A stretch of DNA of 64,000 nucleotides, taken from assembly GCA_024402665.1 (NCBI GenBank), contig JAKSTI010000008.1, positions 25,874 to 89,873 on the forward strand, read 5' to 3'. The DNA comes from Treponema sp. (lineage in GTDB: Bacteria > Spirochaetota > Spirochaetia > Treponematales > Treponemataceae). Shown here one piece after another: positions 9,554-18,195 of this stretch. Below the pieces are notes generated by a model that was given only the letters and a program-made list of their open reading frames with translations, searched no databases and had not been told where the DNA came from. Position 1 is the first letter of the stretch; each line of letters starts with the position of its first letter. The translations under genes and the position numbers were made by a program.

Positions 9554-9581
9554 ATTTTAAATCATCACCCCTAATTGTCAA
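9554..9581 (-). promoter_or_regulatory. Probable sigma-70 promoter of xylB
   Basis: Read on the minus strand: TTGACA (9576-9581), 16-base spacer, TAAAAT (9554-9559). Predicted start near 9547, giving a leader of about 40 bases. Confidence 0.6.
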
Positions 9582-9593
9582 GTGGCTTTTTTC

Positions 9594-10967
9594 TTAATCT
9601 TTTTCCACAGCAAGATGCTCTTTTTCTAACCTGTTCATTTTTCTAAAGAACCAGATTGCATAAGGAATTGCAGTGAGTACACTAAAAAAATCTGCCACTG
9701 CCTGACTAATTTCTACTCCTGTAAGACCAAAGATTGCTGGCAAAATCAGGATTGCAGGAATAAAATAAACGCCCTGTCTGTTGCAGCTAAGGAAGGTTGC
9801 AGATTTAATCTGTCCGCAAGACTGCATAAGCATATTCGTACCAACAATAATAGCATGCAGTGGAAGAACACAAACCTGGCATCTTAATGCAACAGTTCCA
9901 ATTGCTATAGCAGTTTCGTCATCAATAAATCTTGAAAGAATTGTTCTTGCAAAAATAGTGCAGACAATTGAAAACAACGCCATAATTCCAAAACCATTCA
10001 AAACAAGAAATCTATAGGCGGCTTTTACACGATCATATCTTTTTGCACCAAAATTGTAGCCTGAAACAGGATTAAATCCCTGCCCAATACCAATCATAAT
10101 TGAAGCAATGAACATTACAATCTTTGTACATATAGACATAGCTGCAACTGCTGAATCACCATAACCACCGGCTGTTCTATTTAAAAGAATAGTTGCAATG
10201 CTTGCCAAACCCTGACGTGCAAGAGAAGGCATTCCTGTTCCAATAATCTGAAGAAGAACAAAAATACCGCCCATATATTTAAGGTTCATTTTACAGATTG
10301 CCTTTCCACGGATAAACCAGCTTAACAAAATACTAAAGCTAATCAACTGGCTTATAAGAGTTGCAATTGCCGCTCCTTTAATTCCAAAACCAAATATGTT
10401 TATAAAAAGGAAATCAAGGAAAATATTAATCACACCACCACTTGTAAGTGCAATCATAGAAAAGAATGCTTTTCCTTCTGAACGAAGAACGTTGTTTAAT
10501 ACAAAAGAGGCACACATAATCGGTGCACCCCAGAAAATATATCTGGCATAATCATTTGCGTAAGGAAGAACTCCTTCAGAAGCTCCCACAAGACGCATAA
10601 ATGGAGATGAAAATACAAGTCCAAGAACAGTTAATATTAAACCAAAACAAATTGCAGAAAAAAATGCAGTAGAAGATATTCTAACAGCTTCATCGTTCTT
10701 TTTTTCACCTAAACGTCTGCTTATTAAACTGCCGCTTCCCATACCAAGTGTAAATCCGCAAGCCTGAATTATGGACATAATTGGAAAAACAATTCCAACA
10801 GCTGCACTTGCCTGAGTACTGATATGTGATACAAAGAATGTATCTGCCATATTGTAGATAGAAGTTACAAGCATAGAAATTACAGTTGGAACTGCCAGCT
10901 TTGTAATTAATATTGAAACCGGCGTATTTACCATTTTATTATACTGTTCGTCTGCGTTTTTGTTCAT
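9594..10967 (-). CDS. MATE family efflux transporter
   Basis: Inner-membrane exporter of 457 residues with about 12 hydrophobic helices in two similar halves. Family hallmarks are the N-terminal LAVPTVISMLVTSIYNMADT-type helix, the loop VGIVFPIMSIIQACGFTLGMGSGSL, and the second-half equivalent QGFNPVSGYNFGAKRYDR. Such proteins export cationic drugs or metabolites against Na+ or H+; substrate unknown. It lies alone, 54 bases downstream of the predicted xylB promoter, and diverges from the next gene. Confidence 0.92.
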   Translation of the reverse strand: MNKNADEQYNKMVNTPVSILITKLAVPTVISMLVTSIYNMADTFFVSHISTQASAAVGIVFPIMSIIQACGFTLGMGSGSLISRRLGEKKNDEAVRISSTAFFSAICFGLILTVLGLVFSSPFMRLVGASEGVLPYANDYARYIFWGAPIMCASFVLNNVLRSEGKAFFSMIALTSGGVINIFLDFLFINIFGFGIKGAAIATLISQLISFSILLSWFIRGKAICKMNLKYMGGIFVLLQIIGTGMPSLARQGLASIATILLNRTAGGYGDSAVAAMSICTKIVMFIASIMIGIGQGFNPVSGYNFGAKRYDRVKAAYRFLVLNGFGIMALFSIVCTIFARTILSRFIDDETAIAIGTVALRCQVCVLPLHAIIVGTNMLMQSCGQIKSATFLSCNRQGVYFIPAILILPAIFGLTGVEISQAVADFFSVLTAIPYAIWFFRKMNRLEKEHLAVEKD

Positions 10968-11025
10968 AGAAGGGATTATACGTTAACCCCGTCTTTTTTC
11001 CTATCAGTAAAAAACACTACAGTAC

Positions 11026-11054
11026 TTGAAAAAAGGGCGATTTCTCAATAATAT
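11026..11054 (+). promoter_or_regulatory. Promoter that would give a leaderless mRNA
   Basis: TTGAAA (11026-11031), 17-base spacer, TAATAT (11049-11054). Only six bases separate the -10 box from the ATG at 11061, so transcription would begin at or next to the start codon; no Shine-Dalgarno is present. Confidence 0.6.
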
Positions 11055-11060
11055 TTCAAT

Positions 11061-11588
11061 ATGTCAAATAAAGATGAGTTTATTTCTGAATTCTTAGATT
11101 CAGATACAATCGATGCACTTAAGAAACTGCTTGAATCTAATACAAGTTATGAAGAATCTGTTGATAAAATCGCCCTTGCTTTTGGCGCAAAAAAAGATTT
11201 TTCAAAAATGGATAACGATTCTGTAAACAAACTTGTTGTAAGTTTCAAAAACAATCTTACACTTCTTATCCAGAAAACCTGGGTAGAAAAATCAGATATT
11301 GCTTTGAAAGACCAGCTTTTATATAAATTGGGTCAGTTACTTTCAAATAATGATTCAAAATGGGCAGATAATTACAATTTGTTCAGAGAAATCATTGATC
11401 AGGCAGTATATTTAATGTTTGGGCAGAGTACAAATTCCCCCGATTTTGCCGAATACTCAATTCGCATTGATCCTGAGTTTGGTATCTTCTGGTGGTATAT
11501 TTCTAGTCTTCCACAAAAAACAGATTGGTCAGAAGAAAAACTTAAATTAGCAATGATGCTTGGAATGTTCTTCCTGGCAAATTACTAA
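11061..11588 (+). CDS. Small acidic protein of unknown function
   Basis: A 175-residue soluble protein without signal peptide or membrane segment, rich in Asp, Glu, Lys and Ser, with an apparently helical N-terminal half (SDTIDALKKLLESNTSYEE) and a Trp-containing C-terminal half (GIFWWYISSLPQKTDW). I do not recognise the family. Codon use matches the neighbours. It lies between a divergent MATE gene and proA, and a terminator directly follows it, so it is probably a single-gene unit. The start at 11061 is supported by the tightly placed promoter, not by an SD. Confidence 0.7.
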   Translation: MSNKDEFISEFLDSDTIDALKKLLESNTSYEESVDKIALAFGAKKDFSKMDNDSVNKLVVSFKNNLTLLIQKTWVEKSDIALKDQLLYKLGQLLSNNDSKWADNYNLFREIIDQAVYLMFGQSTNSPDFAEYSIRIDPEFGIFWWYISSLPQKTDWSEEKLKLAMMLGMFFLANY

Positions 11589-11593
11589 ATTGC

Positions 11594-11624
11594 AAACCGG
11601 GACATTTAGTTCCGGTTTTTTTTT
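11594..11624 (+). terminator. Short terminator upstream of proA
   Basis: AACCGG / CCGGTT stem (11595-11600 and 11612-11617) followed by a run of eight to nine T at 11616-11624. It lies only 14 bases before the proA start, so it may work as an attenuator for read-through from the preceding gene. Confidence 0.65.
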
Positions 11625-11637
11625 GGAGAAAATTTAT

Positions 11638-12915
11638 ATGAACTTAGATGAAATTACAAAATCCCTTCGCATTGGCAGTGAAAAACTTGCTTTACAAAAT
11701 GCCGCTCAGAAAAATCTTGCTTTGGAAGAAGTTGCAAAAGCTCTCGATAAAAACCGCAGTTCTATTATTGCAGCAAACAAAATTGATATAGATGCAGCCC
11801 GCGCAAATGGAGTTTCAGATTCTATTATTGACCGCCTGACTCTTAATGATTCAAGAATCAATGGAATTATTGAAGGATTACGCAGCGTTATTTCCCAGAC
11901 AGATCCTATTGGAGAAGAACTTGGTGGCTGGAAAACTCCAAATGGTCTTACAATTCGTCAGGTTAGAGTTCCTCTTGGTGTTGTAGCAATTATTTATGAA
12001 AACCGCCCAAACGTTACTGTAGATGCATTTTGTCTTGCTTATAAAAGCGGCAATGCAATTTTACTCCGAGGCTCATCTTCTTCTTACAAGTCAAATGTAG
12101 AAATTGTTCGTGTTATAAAAGACGCACTTGCAAAATGTGCCAATGGTCCTGCAGCTGGTGTTCCACAAGCAATTGAACTTGTTGAAGTAAAAGACCATGA
12201 TCATAGTGATGTAGACCAGATTTTAAATGCAGTTGGCAAAATTGATGTTTGTCTTCCACGTGGCGGAAAAAAACTTATCCAAAATGTAGTTATGAACGCT
12301 AAAGTACCAGTTATTGAAACAGGAAGTGGTGTATGCCATCTTTATATAGACGATGAAGGTGATTTAGAAAAGGCCTGCATAATCGCAGAAAATGCTAAAA
12401 TCCAGCGTCCTAGTGTTTGTAATGCAATTGAATGTATGGTTGTACACTCTGCTGTTGCTGAAAAATTCCTTCCTATGGTTGAAGAAAAATTTGCAGGCCG
12501 TGTAAAACTTCATGCTGATGAAAGAACTTATAAAATTCTTAAATCTTCCCACACTGTTGCTGATGTTGTTAAAGCAACTGATGAAGATTTTGGAAACGAA
12601 TATCTTGATTATGAATGCTGTATAAAAATTGTAGATTCAATTGATGAAGCAATTACTTATATTAATTCTCATAACACAAAACACAGTGAAAGTATTATTA
12701 CAGAGAGCCGCTCTAAAGCAAGACTTTTCCAGGCCAAAATTGATGCTTCCTGCGTTTATGTAAATGCCAGCACTCGCTTTACAGATGGCGGCGAATTTGG
12801 TTTTGGAGCAGAACTTGGAATCAGTACCCAAAAACTTCATGCCCGGGGTCCAATGGGAATAAAAGCACTTACTACAACCAAATACTTAATCGACGGCGAC
12901 GGCCAGATTAGATAA
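11638..12915 (+). CDS. proA: Glutamate-5-semialdehyde dehydrogenase (gamma-glutamyl phosphate reductase)
   Basis: Second enzyme of proline synthesis: reduces gamma-glutamyl phosphate to the semialdehyde with NADPH. The 425-residue protein has the ALDH-like fold; the catalytic Cys is C261 in RPSVCNAIE, and VPLGVVAIIYENRPNVTVD and VCLPRGGKKLI are family markers. The ATG at 11638 has the SD GGAG; a longer in-frame reading from 11560 would start inside the previous gene and cross the terminator, so it is rejected. ProB lies 1.6 kb away beyond an opposing transporter gene, not in the same operon. Confidence 0.96.
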   Translation: MNLDEITKSLRIGSEKLALQNAAQKNLALEEVAKALDKNRSSIIAANKIDIDAARANGVSDSIIDRLTLNDSRINGIIEGLRSVISQTDPIGEELGGWKTPNGLTIRQVRVPLGVVAIIYENRPNVTVDAFCLAYKSGNAILLRGSSSSYKSNVEIVRVIKDALAKCANGPAAGVPQAIELVEVKDHDHSDVDQILNAVGKIDVCLPRGGKKLIQNVVMNAKVPVIETGSGVCHLYIDDEGDLEKACIIAENAKIQRPSVCNAIECMVVHSAVAEKFLPMVEEKFAGRVKLHADERTYKILKSSHTVADVVKATDEDFGNEYLDYECCIKIVDSIDEAITYINSHNTKHSESIITESRSKARLFQAKIDASCVYVNASTRFTDGGEFGFGAELGISTQKLHARGPMGIKALTTTKYLIDGDGQIR

Positions 12916-12918
12916 TAA

Positions 12919-12966
12919 ATAAGGGCTGACCAATAACTTATACATGTTATTAATCAGCCCTTTTCT
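12919..12966. terminator. Bidirectional terminator between proA and NSS transporter
   Basis: AAGGGCTGA and TCAGCCCTT form a nine-base stem with an inner AATAAC/GTTATT pairing, followed by TTTT on the plus strand and preceded by AATAA on the other. It can serve both convergent genes. Confidence 0.85.
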
Positions 12967-12999
12967 TTTGCCTAATGCAAATCTAAATCAAATATTCTA

Positions 13000-14394
13000 T
13001 TATCCAAAAATTCCGAATGAACCAAGAAGAATAATTAAAAGAAGAACTGGTGCTACAAACTTAATCATAACAACATAAAGTGTTTTTCTTCCAAATTTTT
13101 CTCCGTTCAAAGTAACTTCATCAATAATTGTTTTTGGTTTAACAACCCAGCCAACAAGAATACAAGTAAGAATTGCAACAATTGGCATAAGAAGATTGTT
13201 AGAAGCATAATCAAGAAGATCAAGAATCTGACCTTTAACAACAGTTGCAAATGAAGCTTCAAAGTACAACTTGTTGTATCCAAGACAAACAATTACAGAA
13301 ACCAGGAATCCAACTCCAGCCATAACTAAAGTTGACTTCTGGCGGCTCCAGTGAAGTCTATCCATCATACTAGAAACAATAGCTTCAAGAATTGAAACAG
13401 CAGAAGTTAAAGCTGCAAAAAGAACCATTACAAAGAATAAAAGAGCAAACATTTCACCAAAGGCACCCATAGAAGAGAAAACTTTTGGCAATGTTACGAA
13501 GATTAATCCTGGTCCTGCTGAATCTAATCCTTCCTGACCTGCAAATACATAAACTGCAGGAATAATCATCATACCTGCAATAATAGCAATTCCAGAGTCA
13601 AAAATTTCAATCTGATTAATTGATTTTCCAAGGTTTACATCTTTTTTCATGTAAGAACCATAAGCAACCATAATACCCATAGCAATAGACAATGAGTAGA
13701 AAAGCTGTCCCATAGCATCAAGACAAATACGAAGGAATCGTCCAAAAGTTAGGCCTTCAAAATTTGGAATAAAGTAAATTCCCAATCCCTGAATACCAGT
13801 TCTTGTTACCCCGCTTTCGTCTGTAAATTTAAGGAACATTGAATAAACTGCAATAAAAATTACAAGTACAGCAAGAATTGGCATAAGAATGCGGGAATAT
13901 TTTTCAATTCCGTTTTCTACACCTTTATAAACAATAACAAAACACAATGCAGCAAATAAGAATGTGTACAAAATTGGCTGCCACTGATGTGTAATGAATC
14001 CTGTAAAGAATCCGTCTACAACAGCTGCCTGTCCCTGGAATGCCAGATAAGTACTCATATATTTAATTACCCAGCCACCAATTACACAATAATAAGGGTA
14101 AATAATGAATGGTACTACATAAGCAAAAATACCAATAAATCCCCAGCCTTTATGAATATGTTTGTAGGCTGTTAAAGGACTTTCCTGTGTTTTTCTACCA
14201 ATTGCAACTTCAGTAGTAAGAAGTGCAAATCCGAATGTTAATGCAAGAACAACGTAGATTAATAAAAATAATCCACCACCATTTTTTGCTGCAAGGTTAG
14301 GGAAACGCCAGATATTACCTAAACCTACCGCACTTCCAGCTGCCGCAAGAACAAATCCAAGGGAACTGGTAAAAGTGTTTCTACTTTTTTCCAT
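13000..14394 (-). CDS. Sodium-dependent transporter, NSS (SNF) family
   Basis: Inner-membrane Na+-coupled amino-acid-type transporter, about 464 residues and 11-12 helices. The N-terminus has the NSS unwound-helix motif AAAGSAVGLGNIWRFP with the following NGGGLFLL. LeuT-like relatives carry hydrophobic amino acids or tryptophan; the substrate cannot be fixed. The start is uncertain: a GTG at 14418 adds eight residues, and the strong AAGGAGGAG sits 22 bases before that GTG, too far for ordinary initiation. I give the ATG at 14394 because family similarity begins there. Confidence 0.88.
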   Translation of the reverse strand: MEKSRNTFTSSLGFVLAAAGSAVGLGNIWRFPNLAAKNGGGLFLLIYVVLALTFGFALLTTEVAIGRKTQESPLTAYKHIHKGWGFIGIFAYVVPFIIYPYYCVIGGWVIKYMSTYLAFQGQAAVVDGFFTGFITHQWQPILYTFLFAALCFVIVYKGVENGIEKYSRILMPILAVLVIFIAVYSMFLKFTDESGVTRTGIQGLGIYFIPNFEGLTFGRFLRICLDAMGQLFYSLSIAMGIMVAYGSYMKKDVNLGKSINQIEIFDSGIAIIAGMMIIPAVYVFAGQEGLDSAGPGLIFVTLPKVFSSMGAFGEMFALLFFVMVLFAALTSAVSILEAIVSSMMDRLHWSRQKSTLVMAGVGFLVSVIVCLGYNKLYFEASFATVVKGQILDLLDYASNNLLMPIVAILTCILVGWVVKPKTIIDEVTLNGEKFGRKTLYVVMIKFVAPVLLLIILLGSFGIFG

Positions 14395-14516
14395 GAGTTT
14401 CTTTGTTGTTAACCACACCAGAAATAAGCTGCAGTTACAACTCCTCCTTCTATAATTTATTTGATTTTATCATATTTCAGTTCATTATTTAAAGTATTAT
14501 CCCATTTTCCCTTCAA

Positions 14517-14545
14517 TTTACAAAAAACCGTTTTATTTGTATATT
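14517..14545 (+). promoter_or_regulatory. proB promoter, predicted leaderless
   Basis: TTTACA (14517-14522), 17-base spacer, TATATT (14540-14545). The ATG at 14552 is seven positions after the -10 box, exactly where transcription should begin, and there is no SD. Confidence 0.6.
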
Positions 14546-14551
14546 TGATTT

Positions 14552-15352
14552 ATGGATTCAGAAATTTCAGAACAAATTAAAAAAGCTAGAAAAATTGTAA
14601 TTAAAATTGGTAGTAATACATTAGCAAAGGAAGATGGTACACAGAACACAGATTTTATGGCAAATTTTGCAGTTCAGTGTGCTGAATTAATAAATCAGGG
14701 CAAGCAGATTATTCTTGTTTCTTCTGGTGCCCAGGTAGCAGGTGTTTCAACAGTAAACGGCTGGGCTCGCAAAAAAGATGTTCACTACAGACAGGCCCTC
14801 TGTTCAATTGGTCAGGTAGAATTAATGCATCAGTGGCGTAAAGCATTCCAGGCTCAGAACCTCCATATTGGACAGCTTCTTCTTACAAAAGACGATTTCG
14901 AAAACGAACACAGATCGTTAAATATCAGAAATACATTATTCACTTTAGTTGATGAAGGCGTTATTCCAATCATCAATGAAAACGACTCTGTTTCTTTTGA
15001 TGAAATTAAGATTGGTGATAATGATAATCTTTCTGCATTAACTTCAATCCTTTGGAGTGCCGATCTTCTTATTCTTTTCAGCGATATTGATGGAATTTAT
15101 TCAGATAATCCAAAAACAAATCCTAATGCTGAATTCATTAACTATGTTGATGACATTCCTGCACTAAGAAAAAAGATTACTATTGGCGATACAAACAGTT
15201 TTGGTACAGGCGGAATTGAAACAAAAATCCAGGCCGCAGAAAAAACAACAGTTTATGGAATTGATATGCTGCTTGCAAATGGTGGAAAGCCAGATGTACT
15301 GAAAAAACTCTTTGACGGTACTGAAACAGGAACATTATTTTCAGCAAATTAA
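14552..15352 (+). CDS. proB: Glutamate 5-kinase, short form without PUA domain
   Basis: First enzyme of proline synthesis: ATP-dependent phosphorylation of glutamate. Only the amino-acid-kinase domain is present (266 residues); E. coli-type ProB has about 370 with a C-terminal PUA domain. Visible motifs: KIGSNTL near the N-terminus, LVSSGAQVAG, IINENDSVSFDEIKIGDND, LFSDIDGIYSDNP and FGTGGIETKIQAA. Proline feedback is known in the kinase domain, so regulation may be retained. It ends one base before the stop of the convergent DUF763 gene. Confidence 0.93.
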   Translation: MDSEISEQIKKARKIVIKIGSNTLAKEDGTQNTDFMANFAVQCAELINQGKQIILVSSGAQVAGVSTVNGWARKKDVHYRQALCSIGQVELMHQWRKAFQAQNLHIGQLLLTKDDFENEHRSLNIRNTLFTLVDEGVIPIINENDSVSFDEIKIGDNDNLSALTSILWSADLLILFSDIDGIYSDNPKTNPNAEFINYVDDIPALRKKITIGDTNSFGTGGIETKIQAAEKTTVYGIDMLLANGGKPDVLKKLFDGTETGTLFSAN

Positions 15353-15353
15353 A

Positions 15354-16688
15354 TCAATTGATTTTTGGATGACATGGACCTTCCATTCTTCCTTCCCATT
15401 GCGCTGAATGTTCCTTTTCATATCTGATTGCCGCATCAAAATCTACTTCCGGAGCACAGTTTCTTTCAAAATTTTCTGCTGTTTCGTGTAAACGTCTGAT
15501 ACACTCAGACTTATCTTTATAACCCAATTTTGATTTTTCAATACTGTCTCTTAAAACCCTGATTGATTCATCATAAACTTTTAATGGTACCGGGAACGGA
15601 TGACCGTCTTTTCCTCCATGTGCAAAAGAAAAGCGTGCAGGATCTGTAAAACGGGAAGGGGTACCATAAATTACTTCACTAACAAGTGTCAGGGACTGTA
15701 ATGTTCTTGGACCAAGCCCTTTTGTTAATAATAAACTTTCAAAATCTTCAGGCTGACTTTCATAAGCAGTTGCAAGAACTCCACCAAGTCTTTTTAAATC
15801 AACGTCTTCTGCCAAAACTTCATGATGAACCGGCATAATTATTGAACGTTCTGTTCTTTCAATCTGAACTTTTTCTGGTCTTTCCTGAGGAACTAATTCT
15901 GGGAATAATTCACTTTGCAAAACTCTGCTTTTAGGAACAGAATCAACTTTTCCACCATTAAGTAAAATAATTTCAGAGGCTGGTTTTCCAATCTGAACTA
16001 TTTCATCAAGAATTCTGTCTGGCCGCTCACAAGACATATCTAAAATAGATTTTCTTGTTTCTTTTGCATTTGTATCAGTAAGATTTAAAATCTGACCTCT
16101 GTTTACTCCAACAACCCCAGAATGAGGTTCTTCTATAAAGGAACGTAAATCTGATGAACACCAGTGATATCTTCTTGCTGTTTTTGTTTCAGTATTCATT
16201 CCCTGCTGAACAACAGCCCATTTTCCCGAACGTGTTACAATAAAATTATGCTGATACAGCTGAAATCCGTCCTGTAGCGCGTTGTTATCAACCTTGGCAA
16301 CTAATTTGCTGTTTCTCACTAAATCGTCGCCCTGGAGGCCCTCTTTTGACGCTATAGACAGCAATTCATCAGGAGTCATACGTGAATATTTTCCACGTCC
16401 CCCGCAAACATAAATACCTAATTCTTTTGCTCTGGAATTCAAGCCCCTTTTCAAGGCATACATAACACTGGTTGTAATACCGGAAGAGTGCCAGTCCATA
16501 CCAAGAACAGCACCTAAAGACTGGAACCAAAGAGGATCACTTAAACGAACTAAAACCTCATCTGGTCCAAAATTTTCAACTAATGACTCTACAATAAGAG
16601 AGCCCAGAACCATCATTCTGTCCGCCAGCCATTTTGGAACAATTCCTGTATGAAGCGGTAAGTCTGCGTGTCCTGAGCTCTTTATCAT
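15354..16688 (-). CDS. DUF763 domain protein
   Basis: Cytoplasmic protein of 444 residues that matches DUF763 along its length: GHADLPLHTGIVPKWLADRM at the start, YVCGGRGKYSR near 93-103, and FSFAHGGKDGHPFPV at 353-367. Residues 318-338 (LLLTKGLGPRTLQSLTLVSEV) look like a helix-hairpin-helix, so nucleic-acid binding is plausible. The family is better known from archaea and thermophiles and has no proven function. Here it is the last gene of the run that begins with rpmH, five bases after the secreted protein upstream, and its stop faces that of proB with one base between. Confidence 0.85.
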   Translation of the reverse strand: MIKSSGHADLPLHTGIVPKWLADRMMVLGSLIVESLVENFGPDEVLVRLSDPLWFQSLGAVLGMDWHSSGITTSVMYALKRGLNSRAKELGIYVCGGRGKYSRMTPDELLSIASKEGLQGDDLVRNSKLVAKVDNNALQDGFQLYQHNFIVTRSGKWAVVQQGMNTETKTARRYHWCSSDLRSFIEEPHSGVVGVNRGQILNLTDTNAKETRKSILDMSCERPDRILDEIVQIGKPASEIILLNGGKVDSVPKSRVLQSELFPELVPQERPEKVQIERTERSIIMPVHHEVLAEDVDLKRLGGVLATAYESQPEDFESLLLTKGLGPRTLQSLTLVSEVIYGTPSRFTDPARFSFAHGGKDGHPFPVPLKVYDESIRVLRDSIEKSKLGYKDKSECIRRLHETAENFERNCAPEVDFDAAIRYEKEHSAQWEGRMEGPCHPKIN

Positions 16689-16693
16689 AATTA

Positions 16694-17116
16694 TTAATAT
16701 TTAATCGAATTTAAATATGCTTCAAGATTTTCTTCCTGAACCATAACATAAACATGTTTTCCATCTTCTGTTTTCATTATAACAAGTAAACCGTCAAAGG
16801 AAATATATTGCTTTCCGATTGAATCATCATAACTGTATTCAGTTATAATCTGGTTTTCCTTGTCATAACTTATTTTTTCATCAACAGTGGTTGAATATTC
16901 TTCATCACCACTAGTAATGATAATCGATAACAGGTCTTCTGTAAAAACAATTCGCATTGTAATTATTCCAGGATAATAAACACTCTGTTCATTTTCCTTA
17001 AGAATAATATAACTTTTACCTATTATTGAATTTTCTTCTTCTGGAAAAACAGAAAACATTGAAGTAAAACTAAGAATTAAACTCAAAAGTAAAATTTTAA
17101 TTTTATTCTTTATCAT
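16694..17116 (-). CDS. Small secreted protein of unknown function
   Basis: 140 residues with a signal peptide (charged start MIKNKIK, hydrophobic core, likely cleavage before EEENS). No lipobox Cys is visible. The mature part is beta-rich and acidic with many Tyr and Asp and resembles small periplasmic beta-sandwich proteins, but I recognise no family. It is packed between the immunophilin lipoprotein (eight bases upstream) and DUF763 (five bases downstream). Confidence 0.7.
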   Translation of the reverse strand: MIKNKIKILLLSLILSFTSMFSVFPEEENSIIGKSYIILKENEQSVYYPGIITMRIVFTEDLLSIIITSGDEEYSTTVDEKISYDKENQIITEYSYDDSIGKQYISFDGLLVIMKTEDGKHVYVMVQEENLEAYLNSIKY

Positions 17117-17124
17117 TCAATTTC

Positions 17125-18174
17125 CTATTTTACAAGTTTTACATCAAAACAGATGTAAGAATTTCCAGGAATTCCAGCCTGTGGAATACCATAAGCACCA
17201 TAAGCTAACTCTGGAGGGATAACCATTTTTCTAGTTTCTCCGTAAGCCATATCCTGAACCATTTCATCAAATCCAGGAATCATTTCTCCGGCACCTGTTG
17301 TAAAACTTAATGGTTCATGGCCCTGTGGATGGAAAGCGCGTGATGCATCAAATACCTGTCCGTTTGGCAAATATCCAATGTATTCTACTGTTACATTTAC
17401 ATTTTCACCAGCTTTTTTGCCTTCACCTTTTTCAAGAACCTTAAAATATGTTCCTGAGCCAGATTTTGTACATCCTTCAACAAGTTTATCAAAAGCTTCT
17501 TTTTCTGCCTTTTCTCTCTTTTCTTTTGCTTCAACTACAAGTCTATCAAAATCAGCCTGTTTAGCAGAGAAAGCTTTAGCTTCTTCACCATTTCTAACAA
17601 TCTTAATTGATTTGATTACATCATTCTGTTTTGTCTTATTTACTACAGCCTGACCAGAAACTACTTCACCAAAAATTGTGTGTTTTCCGTTAAGCCATTC
17701 AGTTGGTGCAATTGTAATGAAGAACTGACTTCCGTTTGTATCAGCACCAGAATTAGCCATTGCAAGTTTACCAGGTTTTGCAAAAGTAAATGGAACTACT
17801 TCATCTGGGAATTTATATCCAGGACCACCTGTTCCGTTTCCTAATGGATCTCCACCCTGAATCATGAAATCCTGTCCGTCACCATTTGTAACACTGATTA
17901 CACGGTGAAATTTTAAACCATCATAGAAAGGTTTACCTTTTGCTGCATCCAAAGTACCTTCTGCCAAACCTACAAAGTTTGTAACTGTTAAAGGTGCTTC
18001 CTTATAGAACAACTGAAGTACGATTTCTCCTCTTTCTGTTGTAAGAATTGCAAAAATACCTTCTTTATCTTTTATAGCTTCCATTGCTTTACTCCTTGGA
18101 CTACAGCTTACACTTGCTAAAAGTGTTAAAAGCATTGTTAATCCAATAAAAAATTTCTTATTAATAAATTTCAT
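17125..18174 (-). CDS. Cyclophilin-FKBP fusion peptidyl-prolyl isomerase, lipoprotein
   Basis: A lipoprotein signal ends at Cys24 (SVSC). Residues about 38-200 are a cyclophilin domain ([32 protein letters not shown]), a charged helical linker follows (about 205-245), and residues about 255-349 are an FKBP domain ([44 protein letters not shown]). Both domains should catalyse cis-trans isomerisation of X-Pro bonds and assist folding of exported proteins. Dual-family immunophilins of this order are known from a few organisms including Treponema. Its place downstream of yidC-jag in the same gene run fits an envelope-folding role. Confidence 0.93.
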   Translation of the reverse strand: MKFINKKFFIGLTMLLTLLASVSCSPRSKAMEAIKDKEGIFAILTTERGEIVLQLFYKEAPLTVTNFVGLAEGTLDAAKGKPFYDGLKFHRVISVTNGDGQDFMIQGGDPLGNGTGGPGYKFPDEVVPFTFAKPGKLAMANSGADTNGSQFFITIAPTEWLNGKHTIFGEVVSGQAVVNKTKQNDVIKSIKIVRNGEEAKAFSAKQADFDRLVVEAKEKREKAEKEAFDKLVEGCTKSGSGTYFKVLEKGEGKKAGENVNVTVEYIGYLPNGQVFDASRAFHPQGHEPLSFTTGAGEMIPGFDEMVQDMAYGETRKMVIPPELAYGAYGIPQAGIPGNSYICFDVKLVK

Positions 18175-18195
18175 TAGACCCCTCGCATCTATTTA

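Noticed and set aside
11560..11637. Longer N-terminus for ProA from 11560
   Set aside because: It would start inside the previous gene and cross a terminator; the ATG at 11638 has an SD and matches family length.
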